Origin: Auxenochlorella pyrenoidosa
Lineage: Eukaryota; Chlorophyta; Trebouxiophyceae; Chlorellales; Chlorellaceae
Reading direction: 5' to 3'
Assembly (NCBI GenBank): GCA_001430745.1
Contig: KQ481997.1
Location: 775,068-789,012 of the forward strand
DNA: 13,945 nt
Both the position numbers and the translations under genes were made by a program. The notes beneath the pieces were generated by a model that was given only the letters and a program-made list of their open reading frames with translations, had not been told where the DNA came from and made no database searches. Of this stretch, positions 9,001 to 13,945 are shown one piece after another (positions within the stretch are counted from its first letter, which is position 1; each line of letters starts with the position of its first letter).

Positions 9001-9056
9001 CGGCTGCCGGCGGGCGCGTCGCCAGTGCAAGGAAGCGATTCGACAGGCGGCACTGA
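3..9056 (+). CDS. Multi-exon Ala-rich helical repeat protein (LEA/apolipoprotein-like), 5' partial
   Basis: Twenty-four exons chain in one frame: 3-68, 233-354, 562-649, 813-881, 1081-1175, 1399-1452, 1713-1803, 1974-2014, 2221-2307, 2535-2612, 2833-2928, 3847-3946, 4179-4394, 4610-4731, 5003-5056, 5287-5365, 5666-5838, 6307-6469, 6657-6764, 7045-7128, 7301-7636, 7814 to 7951 (or 7966), 8142-8261, 8869-9056 (stop TGA 9054-9056). Every junction has a GT or GC donor, an AG acceptor and a matching phase, giving about 922 residues without an internal stop; this closure is the main evidence. Residues 1-300 are Ala/Gly-rich, with somewhat hydrophobic helices in exons 7-11. Residues about 330-690 show 11-residue helical repeats; 691-774 are Pro/Thr-rich; exons 22 and 23 are near copies; the end holds a Thr run and the basic tail RKRFDRRH. 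No catalytic motif or clear transmembrane span is visible. By analogy with 11-mer proteins (LEA group 3, apolipoproteins, perilipins) it may coat membranes or lipid droplets or act in desiccation; that is inference. The start codon lies upstream of the window. Confidence 0.75.
2914..3098 (+). repeat. Triplicated exon-end/donor segment
   Basis: The string CTGGCCGAGTAC, which is the end of exon 11, occurs at 2914-2925, 2977-2988 and 3073-3084. Each is followed by a GCAAGT- or GCGAGT-type donor-like sequence and then GTG. The second and third copies share a longer unit that begins with TATCCATTCATC, giving a 96-nt period; the first two copies are 63 nt apart. GCACAAAAATA also occurs twice between copies two and three. 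Confidence 0.85.
2929..3846 (+). other. Oversized intron 11 (918 nt) with repeats and a coding-like block
   Basis: Neighbouring introns are 160-300 nt; this one is 918 nt. It starts with a GC donor (CAG|GCAAGT). It then holds three near copies of the preceding exon end (2914-3098), an AT-rich stretch around 3020-3062, a GC-rich block (about 3121-3450) with open frames on both strands, and a lower-GC stretch (about 3580-3780). It ends at the AG of 3845-3846. No clear terminal inverted repeats or transposase motif are visible. The layout suggests inserted or duplicated DNA, but its source is not recognised. Confidence 0.6.
3947..4178 (+). other. Intron 12
   Basis: It lies between the exon ending in phase 1 at 3946 (donor GTGGGG) and the exon starting at 4179 after CCTTGCAG. 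Nothing else is recognised inside it. It is listed because the next exon (216 nt) opens the best 11-mer repeat stretch and its frame depends on this junction. Confidence 0.6.
4455..4505 (+). repeat. Short direct repeat in intron 13
   Basis: CTGGGCGATGGTGTGCT occurs exactly at 4455-4471 and again at 4489-4505, a 34-nt period. It lies wholly inside intron 13 (4395-4609) and has no evident function. Confidence 0.8.
5366..5665 (+). other. Intron 16
   Basis: This 300-nt intron starts with GTGGGT and ends in a long pyrimidine tract made of repeated TCCCC units just before the AG at 5664-5665. That strongly supports the acceptor for the exon beginning GLEQRAEF. No other feature is seen inside. Confidence 0.65.
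5839..6306 (+). other. Intron 17 (468 nt) with an inverted repeat
   Basis: It starts with GTGGGG after GCAGAG and ends at CACCCTGCAG. The middle part (about 6000-6240) has clearly lower GC than its surroundings and contains the inverted repeat listed at 6085-6181. The 10-mer GAGTCGGAAC occurs twice, near 6047 and 6172. No coding frame here is convincing. Confidence 0.6.
6085..6181. repeat. Imperfect inverted repeat in intron 17
   Basis: The 21-nt arms 6085-6105 and 6161-6181 are reverse complements at 17 of 21 positions. Both ends are exact: GTTCCG pairs with CGGAAC, and GGGGTCG with CGACCCC. The loop is 55 nt. It could be a folded RNA element in the intron, a decayed foldback transposon, or chance. 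Confidence 0.5.
6482..6508 (+). repeat. Poly-G run of 27
   Basis: Twenty-seven consecutive G residues lie just inside intron 18 (6470-6656), about 12 nt after its donor. Such a run is expected to vary in length and to be error-prone in sequencing, so the exact length is uncertain. G-rich RNA next to a 5' splice site can form a quadruplex or bind splicing factors. Confidence 0.9.
7360..7636 (+). other. Pro/Thr-rich linker in exon 21
   Basis: After the helical motif ending AAAAKEAVA, the rest of this long exon (336 nt in all) encodes about 90 residues dominated by Pro, Thr, Ala and Val, with PTVPSTAP-like phrases, a HHYQPPQY patch and a run of six Thr. It is almost free of charged residues. 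Such stretches are usually disordered and are often O-glycosylated in secreted or wall proteins, but no signal peptide can be checked because the N-terminus is missing. It separates the helical repeats from the duplicated GGVFGS exons. Confidence 0.65.
7814..8261 (+). repeat. Tandem exon duplication (exons 22 and 23)
   Basis: Exon 22 (from 7814) and exon 23 (8142-8261) open with nearly the same protein: GGVFGSGASPEAAGASIQRA against GGVFGSEASPQAAGASIHRA. The match is also clear at the DNA level near each exon start, and both exons enter in phase 1. The exon 22 copy then runs on about 20 residues longer than exon 23 before its donor. The intron between them (about 175-190 nt) is not obviously similar to the flanking introns, so the duplication is not very recent or was exon-centred. 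Confidence 0.75.
8262..8868 (+). other. Intron 23 (607 nt) carrying a long foldback
   Basis: The donor is GTGAGA after GGGGCTG and the acceptor is CCTGTGCAG at 8868. Intron 23 is the second longest intron of the gene. Its middle third is occupied by the inverted repeat listed at 8337-8579; the remainder (about 8600-8860) is lower in GC with nothing recognised. Confidence 0.65.
8337..8579. repeat. Long imperfect inverted repeat, candidate small-RNA hairpin
   Basis: The core arms 8408-8440 and 8476-8508 (33 nt each) are reverse complements at 31 positions; the two exceptions are a G/A mismatch and a G-U pair. The same symmetry centre (about 8458) holds for outer matches: GGCTTG at 8399 with CAAGCC at 8511, TGCGGGGCT at 8352 with AGCCCCGCA at 8557, and GGCC at 8341 with GGCC at 8576. 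Inside the 35-nt loop GCACAGC and GCAGTGC also pair in part. The RNA could therefore fold into a stem of roughly 100 bp with bulges, lying wholly within an intron. Confidence 0.75.
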
Positions 9057-9479
9057 ATGGCCTACAGTTCTGGCATTGGGGCAGGCCCGATGCTCCGGCG
9101 AGCACTGCAGTGCTGGGAAACAGCTGCCAGACGCGAGCCCTGCTGTAGGGTCTGGCTCAGGAAAGTGCATGTTGATGATGCTTGCTCTTAGAGAGAGGTC
9201 GCTTTGCCACCGACTTCAAGCCCTTGAGGATGTCCCTAGCTGGGGCTCGAGAGCCCCCTTGATCGGTTGTCCTGCTGTTCATACCTGCTCCCACTTGATG
9301 CTGTGCTGGCCCTTTTCCGAGCTTGATTTTAGGGACATAGCGCTGCGAAGCGTCACATGCCTGTGCTTGCAAGAAACGATAGAGCTCAACCAGCGTCAGT
9401 GAAGCCTTATCATTTGGGGGAGACGAAGAAGGACATTCAAGGGCGGGGTAGGAAGAGCAAAGCGGAGCAGTGGGCCAGC
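9057..9479. other. Convergent intergenic spacer (3'UTRs of genes 1 and 2)
   Basis: The 423 bases between the TGA of the helical protein gene and the stop of the DUF1992 gene hold no convincing frame. No TGTAA, the usual green-algal polyadenylation signal, was found on either strand here (TGTAG occurs near 9143). The 3' ends may use a variant signal or overlap. Confidence 0.6.
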
Positions 9480-9722
9480 TCAGCTCCCGGAGGGTGCTCC
9501 CCCACCGGCTGCAGCCTCGCCTGCCACTGCCGCCAACGCGGCATCAACCTCGGCTGCCCAGTCCAGCTGCTTCGCGGGGTTCAGGGGCCAGAACGCCCCA
9601 AAGGCTTCCTTGTCTGCAAGCACCGCCGAGTTGTGCTGCTTGATCAGCTGGCGTACATGCTCGGCAGCGTGCGCCAGCCCGGGGTGTTGCCCTGCACGCA
9701 CCGCGGCCACGCTCAGCTGGCG

Positions 9723-9755
<33 letters not shown>

Positions 9756-10985
9756 AATGCCGTCGCCAGCACCGCCAAACCACCGCCCAAACCAGCTGCC
9801 CCCAGTGCTGCCGCCGCTGCCGCCGCCACTGCTGCTGGCTGCAACCTGCTCGCGCTCCGCCCCCACGGCTGCGGCCGCCGCTTCGGCGGCCTGCGCGGCG
9901 CGCAGCGCCGCTGCCAGCTGGGCCCGCAGGGCCGCCAGCTCCCGCTGCAGCTCCTCTTGAAGCTCCAGCGACAGGGGCTTGACATTCTGGACGCCCATGG
10001 TGCGGGTGACGGCCTGCACCAGAGGGTCCACTCGGTAGAACTGGGCGCCGTGGTCCTCCTGCTTGAGGGGCTTGCCTGCAGGCCCGCGGGCGTGGAAGGG
10101 GAGGGAGGAAGGGAGAGAGAACCATGGTGAGGCAGGGCACAGGCGGGAAGCGCTAAGGGCGGGCAGGGCGGCCAACCCTTGGGATGCTCCCGGCTTCCGC
10201 CCTCCACCCAGCCATTTTGTGTCGCCTTCCAGGCCGGCGTCCTGGGGTGCCATGCACGCAGCCTCTGTGCCCCAAGGTGTGGTGCCGCGTCCGCCCTGGC
10301 GGCAGCTGCCCAGCAATCCCCATGCACGGGTGGCCGCGCTCGCCCCTCTCGCCCACGCACCGCGCGCACAGCCTCTCACCTCGCCCAGGCAGGTTGTCCA
10401 GCGCGCCCTCCTTGATGGCCTGTGCAATGGCTGCCTCGGCGCCCGCCCCCAGCCCGCTGGGGGACGACAGCAGGAAGGCCTGCTGCGCCTCGCCAAACTC
10501 GGCTGCCGCTTCGGCCAGCCGGCTGCGCGGCTGCTCGTCCCCCGCGTGCGGCGCCCCTGCTGCCTGCCTGCGCTCCTTCTCTTTCCTGCTGGGAAGCACC
10601 CATTGCCACATAAAGGGTTTTGACCTGCCACATTCAGGGTGTGTGCTCGTGCATGCGGCACGCAGCGGAGCAGCTTGCCGAGCGCTGCGGGAGCAGCAAA
10701 GGCATGCAAGCTGGAGCACAGAAGAGACGACAGCTCCAATGGATGCTGGCTTGACCGACTGAGGCAGGCACAGTAAGCAAAGATGCGCCGCTCTCACAGA
10801 TAGCCTGCAGCGCGTTCGCGTGCAGAGGCCCTGCCGCTGTCGCCTGCGTTGCCTTGGTTGGTGGCGGTGGCTCTCCACCCGGGGCGCCGCAGCTTACGCG
10901 CTGCATCCTGCATCATGATAACCTCTGCTGACATGATCGAAGCGCCCTGGAGCAGCCTGAACGTGGAGACCGCTCGCGGCGACAT
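9480..10985 (-). CDS. DUF1992 protein (DnaJ homolog subfamily C member 28 conserved domain), no J domain
   Basis: Three exons on the minus strand: 10985-10798, 10684-10380, 10075-9480 (stop TGA at 9482-9480), 362 residues. The introns (113 and 304 nt) have GTGAGA donors and CGCAG/TGCAG acceptors, in phases 2 and 1. The start is the first ATG of the frame; upstream only a TTG-initiated extension exists. Residues 1-95 are rich in Arg, Ser and Ala and may be an organelle targeting sequence. The DUF1992 core spans about 117-215: EFGEAQQAF, then AAIAQAIKEGALDNLPGRGK with the family's DNLPGxGKPL signature formed exactly across intron 2, then VDPLVQAV and a coiled coil (SLELQEELQREL). A Gly/Ser-rich insert with 11 Ser follows, then a C-terminal segment with QHNSAVLADKEAFGAFWPL. 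No HPD tripeptide is present, so it is not a DnaJ co-chaperone in the strict sense. The molecular role of DUF1992 is poorly known. Confidence 0.85.
9724..9753 (+). repeat. (CTG)10 trinucleotide repeat coding for poly-Ser
   Basis: Ten CTG units on the plus strand read as AGC (Ser) codons on the minus strand, inside the last exon of the DUF1992 gene. They form most of an 11-Ser run between the Gly/Ser-rich WFGRWFGG segment and the conserved C-terminal part. The run is likely polymorphic in length but frame-neutral. Confidence 0.9.
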
Positions 10986-11768
10986 GTCTTTCGAGGGCTT
11001 TAGCCCACCGTTCCTCGCCAGCGCTGCAAAACAAATGAGTTTGCAGGTTTCAACTGGTAATAGCAAGGGGAAGGCTTTGTCAGACAAAGTTCAGTGACTT
11101 TCTGCGCCACCGCCTCGCGCACTCCAACGCAGCACGCAGGTAGCACGGCATCGCCATTTCGAGTTGCATTTTACAGCAGCTTTAGATTTCGATACCGCAT
11201 TCCACCTGGGTCTTAGATGCGGGCATGAAACGTCTTTCAAGCGACTGCGCCACTTGACTTCAAGGCGAACCTACACAAGCCACCGGCCTGTCGTGGCTAA
11301 GAGCCTGCAGATCCAGCGCACATCCAGATTCTGCCACATTCCAGCCAGTACTAGCTAGCAAGCATACGATTTCTGCCAAGATAGATTGCCTGCCATATTC
11401 GCTGCTACATGTGGCGTGCAGCTGCAAAAACAGGCAGGGGTTGAGGTATCACGGCCGCTCTGCTGGCTGCCCACCTGCAAGGGGGGTGCTGTTCTGCACG
11501 CACGGTCTGCAGAGGCGCACGTAGCGCTGTTGTCTTGTTTCAACTGCTGTATGGAGTCGCACATACGCTGTGCTCCGATGTTGCAATGCAATCCTGGCCG
11601 CACAGTCTGCGCCTGCCGCTGCGTGCGCCGTGCCGCCGCCTGATGGCGCCTGTTATAGCAGGTCGTCAATATTGCCTGCGATCAGAAAGATCGACTTAGC
11701 TGGGACTTCTGAACGCCCGGTGGCTGCGTCACGCTTCCCGTGTTACAACCAAGTTCCTGCTGTCGCAG
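10986..11768. promoter_or_regulatory. Divergent intergenic region: promoters of the DUF1992 and KxDL genes
   Basis: These roughly 780 bases separate the ATG of the minus-strand DUF1992 gene from the probable first splice donor of the plus-strand KxDL gene. GC content drops visibly against the coding parts. Short open frames exist on both strands but start at non-ATG codons or lack codon bias and splice context. The palindrome-like CTGTTATAGCAG at 11650-11661 contains the only TATA-like string close to the KxDL gene; its role is unproven. Both 5'UTRs must lie inside this span. Confidence 0.5.
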
Positions 11769-11924
11769 GTGAAGCTTTGCACTTTACTTAGAGTCACTGC
11801 AAAAGCGTTCGATCGAATGTTGGGGAGCTCCAGGGCGTCAGCGGCGCGTTTTCCGACACCTCTGGCGAGCACCGCCACCACCGCTCTCAACACCGCCCGC
11901 CCTGCCTCCACTGCCCCCCTGCAG
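11769..11924 (+). other. Probable 5'UTR intron of the KxDL gene
   Basis: A donor (GTCGCAG|GTGAAG) at 11769 and an acceptor preceded by a pyrimidine tract (CTGCCCCCCTGCAG) ending at 11924 define a 156-nt intron, almost the size of the next one (155 nt). It ends ten bases before the ATG at 11935. Removing it deletes an upstream ATG at 11817 whose reading frame would otherwise overlap the main start. Confidence 0.5.
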
Positions 11925-11934
11925 CACCTGCAAT

Positions 11935-12638
11935 ATGCAGAGCCTGTTTCGCAGCAGTACAGCTGACAGTGGGTCACCAACAGAACCCAGCGGCACAACG
12001 AGTGCCCCGCAGCCACCACCGGCGCCGCAGCTGGGTCCTGCGCCAGAGCTAGAGGCCATTGCTGCTGTGCAGCAGCGCCTGTGAGTGGGGGCAAGATGGC
12101 CGCAGGCTCCAGGCTCTGCACTGCAGATGCAGTTGCATTCCCATGCGAAGTGTTTCCATGGAAGTGCATTGCGCCTCTGTTGTTTGGCACCCGAAGGCCG
12201 CACCCACCCACCCACGCACCCACCCATCCCGGCAGGCTCGTGCAGCTGCAGAGCGCGCACGCCGCGCTGTGCCCGCCCGGCCTGGCCGCCGCCCGCAGCG
12301 AGATTGCAGAGGTTGTGGAGGAGCTGTCCCACTCGGGCGCCATCCTGGTCACTTTAAAGAAGGAGCTGGACTCGATTTTCCAGCGGCTGCGGGCGCTGCG
12401 GCGCTCGCTCGAGGCGGCGGCCCCGCCCGCCGCCGCCGGCGGGGGCTGCACCACCAGCAACAGCCGGCAACGCGGCTGCGGCGGCGGCGGCGCCTGCAGC
12501 AGCAGTCAGCGATGCCGCAGCAGCAGCACCGCCAGCGCCCAGCAGGGAAGGGGCAGTGCCGCCGCCGCAAGCAGCGACCAGCCGTGGCGCAGCCCAGGTG
12601 ATGCACCCTCGGCATCTGGCGGCGATGCCTGGAGGTGA
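11935..12638 (+). CDS. KxDL domain protein (BLOC-1/BORC subunit family)
   Basis: Exon 1 is 11935-12080 (donor GTGAGT, phase 2). The next exon starts at 12236 after GGCAG and stays open to TGA at 12636-12638, giving 182 residues. Residues 1-48 are Ser/Pro-rich and ungapped to the first ATG of the frame. Residues 50-108 form the KxDL domain: a helix LVQLQSAHAALC, then SEIAEVVEELSHSGAIL and TLKKELDSIFQRLRALRRSL, which matches the family hallmark K-x-D-L-D-S-(I/V)-F-x-R-(I/L)-R-x-L except that the Asp of KxDL is Glu (K90, E92, L93). Known members (KXD1) are small coiled-coil subunits of BLOC-1/BORC, acting in endosome and lysosome positioning. The tail after residue 109 is Ser/Gly/Ala-rich, and its true end is uncertain because an alternative splice leads to a longer C-terminus ending at 13059. 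Confidence 0.8.
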
Positions 12639-12667
12639 GGTGGCCGACGAGGCGTCCCCTCTGTCAG

Positions 12668-13059
12668 CAGCCCGGTCGGCAGCACCAGCAGCGGCGGCAG
12701 CAGCAGAAGACGAGCCAGCGGGCGAGGATGCAGCAGGTGCGGCACCAGAGGAGGCTGGCGTGCACGGGGGCGCTGTGCACGAGGCGCTGGCTCCAGGGCT
12801 GGCAGCGGCACAGGAGGGGACAGCAAGCGGTGCGGCTGACGACCAGGGGGCGGTGCAGCAGGCAGCACTGCAGGACAGAGCTCTGGCAGTTCAGAGCAGG
12901 GGCAGCGAGCCCGTTGATGCAGCAGATGCAGGCACAGACCGCGGTTCGACAGCCGGGCCAGCTGCAGCGGCACTCGCTGCAGCGGCGACAGGCGCGGAGG
13001 CTTTGCCAGAGCCGTTGAGCCCAGAGCAGCTGGCGGTGGGCAGAGGCTCAGAGCAATAA
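12668..13059 (+). CDS. Possible alternative C-terminal exon of the KxDL gene
   Basis: If GTGATG at 12598 acts as donor and CTCTGTCAG (ending 12667) as acceptor, a 70-nt intron is removed. The KxDL frame then continues as ARSAAP through an acidic, Ala-rich stretch (EDEPAGEDAAGAA and similar) to TAA at 13057-13059, for 299 residues in all. The frame stays open for more than 500 nt, but it uses many GCA codons, unlike the GCC/GGC-rich exons upstream, and 70 nt is short for an intron in this window. It may instead be 3'UTR. Confidence 0.35.
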
Positions 13060-13760
13060 GCGGGCACAGGAGAGGAGACTGCTCCTGTCTGGATAGCAAG
13101 GGCAGCAGAAATGGCAGGGGATTCCCATGCGCATGCTGCCTGCCTGCACCACAAGCAACACTGCCCAGAGTGCACGAGGCACGGTCTTGTGTTACAGATT
13201 CATGTGGCTTGGAGCCAGGGAACGGGGCGGATGCCCCCCCCTGAGCAGCAGTGGGGAGCTCAATCGGCGGGGGCAAGGGCACAGAGGGGTACAGAGCGGG
13301 GATGGTGACAGGGCCAGGCTCCGGTAGTGGCTCAGGGTTGGTTTGCTAAGCGAATCGAAGAATTGGCATCAAGGGGGGACAGGGGAGGAAGTTCGTGCCG
13401 GGGAGGCGGGTTGGGTGCGGTCGTTGGCGCGGCAAGCAGCCGCGAGGGCAAGCAAGTGTGGGGAAGCATGGGCGCAGCAATAAAACACACATTTCGCAAG
13501 CGGCGCAGCTGGCGGCTGTGCCCTGGTATCCGTGAGCGTGGCTGGCCGCGGCTTTGAGGCCGAGGTGCATCAGTACATCAGCAGCAGGAGGTGAGGTAAC
13601 GAGGGAGGGCCAAGTAGGTCGTGCTCAGGGCCGCAGAGCCCTGGCGGCAGCTACAACGGCAGGCAAAAGTGCGCGGCCAACGGCGGGCCTGCGCTCTGCC
13701 GCCGCGCGCCAGGCACAGCGGCAGCAGCGAGGCAGCGCTGGGCGGCGTCGGCGCGCTGGC
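13060..13760. other. Convergent intergenic spacer (3'UTRs of genes 3 and 4)
   Basis: About 700 bases with no convincing coding frame. TTACA at 13192-13196 is TGTAA on the minus strand, the green-algal polyadenylation signal, and would give the minus-strand gene a 3'UTR of about 570 nt, within the long range usual for green algae. AATAAA at 13479-13484 on the plus strand is seen but is not the typical algal signal. Both are weak assignments. Confidence 0.45.
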
Positions 13761-13931
13761 TCACGCCACCGCCGCCTTCTTCTTGCCCGCCGCCGCCTTC
13801 TTGGCCACCTTGGCAGCCGCGGCCTTCCTGCGCGCGGCGGGCGAGGCCAGCAGCGTGGAGGCGGTGCGCTTGATGGCGCGCTCCAGCTCGGAGTAGCGCT
13901 GCTCAAAGCCGCGGATGAAGCCGGACACGTA
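13761..13931 (-). CDS. Last exon of an unidentified gene with Lys/Ala-rich tail (5' partial)
   Basis: On the minus strand a pyrimidine-rich acceptor (CCCCCCTCCGCAG) precedes an open frame from 13931 to TGA at 13763-13761, 56 residues. It begins YVSGFIRGFEQRYSELERAI, which looks like a folded amphipathic helix. It then turns into a basic tail with KAAAAK, KVAKKAAAGKKK and a terminal AVA. Codons are strongly G/C-ending, as in the other exons. The tail resembles histone H1 or nucleic-acid-binding C-termini, but the upstream helix is not one I recognise, so no family is given. The rest of the gene lies beyond the window. Confidence 0.65.
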   Translation of the reverse strand, partial: YVSGFIRGFEQRYSELERAIKRTASTLLASPAARRKAAAAKVAKKAAAGKKKAAVA

Positions 13932-13945
13932 CTGCGGAGGGGGGG

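Noticed and set aside
9357..10130. 257-residue plus-strand open frame
   Set aside because: Antisense to the DUF1992 exon; its Leu-rich runs are the complement of the AGC/Ser repeat.
10480..10739. Alternative N-terminus of the DUF1992 gene beginning MELSSLLCSS
   Set aside because: It looks like a targeting peptide, but joining it to the DUF1992 frame would need an intron of about 36 nt. The model with the exon at 10985-10798 and a 113-nt intron has good splice sites and a matching phase.
11164..11669. Small open frames on both strands in the divergent region
   Set aside because: Most start at non-ATG codons, lack the G/C-ending codon bias of real exons here, and show no motif.
12506..13282. 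258-residue minus-strand open frame
   Set aside because: Pro/Leu-rich complement of the Ala/Glu-rich KxDL tail region; no domain and no splice or start support.
13625..13906. 93-residue minus-strand Arg/Pro-rich frame
   Set aside because: It is the out-of-frame shadow of the Lys/Ala-rich last exon, which has a clear acceptor and preferred codons.

Overview
The window looks like nuclear DNA of a green alga, most likely a trebouxiophyte of the Chlorella/Micractinium type. It is GC-rich, its genes are cut into many short exons separated by introns of mostly 110-300 bases, donors are GTGAG-like or GCAAG-like, acceptors are pyrimidine-rich ending in TGCAG, proteins are rich in alanine and glycine, and two of the protein families are eukaryotic. 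I see no bacterial operons, tRNAs, rRNAs or CRISPR arrays. The taxonomic call is inference from style, not from a marker gene.

Four protein-coding genes can be supported. (1) Plus strand, 3-9056: the 3' part of a very exon-rich gene. I can chain 24 exons in one unbroken reading frame for about 922 residues up to a TGA stop. The product is an Ala/Gly/Glu/Gln-rich, mostly helical low-complexity protein with an 11-residue periodicity (LEA group 3 / apolipoprotein / perilipin-like amphipathic helix), followed by a Pro/Thr-rich linker, a duplicated exon pair, a Thr run and a basic C-terminus. Its 5' end lies outside the window. (2) Minus strand, 10985-9480: a three-exon gene for a 362-residue DUF1992 protein (the conserved domain of DnaJ homolog subfamily C member 28) without a J domain. 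(3) Plus strand, 11935-12638 (possibly to 13059): a KxDL-domain protein, the family of a BLOC-1/BORC subunit. (4) Minus strand, 13931-13761: the last exon of a gene of unknown family ending in a Lys/Ala-rich histone H1-like tail, cut by the window edge.

Genes 1 and 2 converge on a 423-base spacer (9057-9479). Genes 2 and 3 diverge from a roughly 0.8-kb, lower-GC region (10986-11768) that should hold both promoters, and gene 3 probably has a 5'UTR intron just after it. Genes 3 and 4 converge on a spacer of about 0.7 kb (13060-13760). No functional link between the four genes is evident.

The most unusual part is gene 1. At least five of its 23 introns use GC donors, all with the same CAG|GCAAG junction. 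None of its introns is in phase 2, and half its exons are multiples of three. One intron carries triplicated copies of the preceding exon end with its splice donor plus a coding-like block. Another intron contains a long, symmetrical foldback of more than 200 bases with a 33-bp near-perfect core, a candidate small-RNA precursor. All exon borders come from reading splice consensus and frame closure by eye, without transcript evidence.
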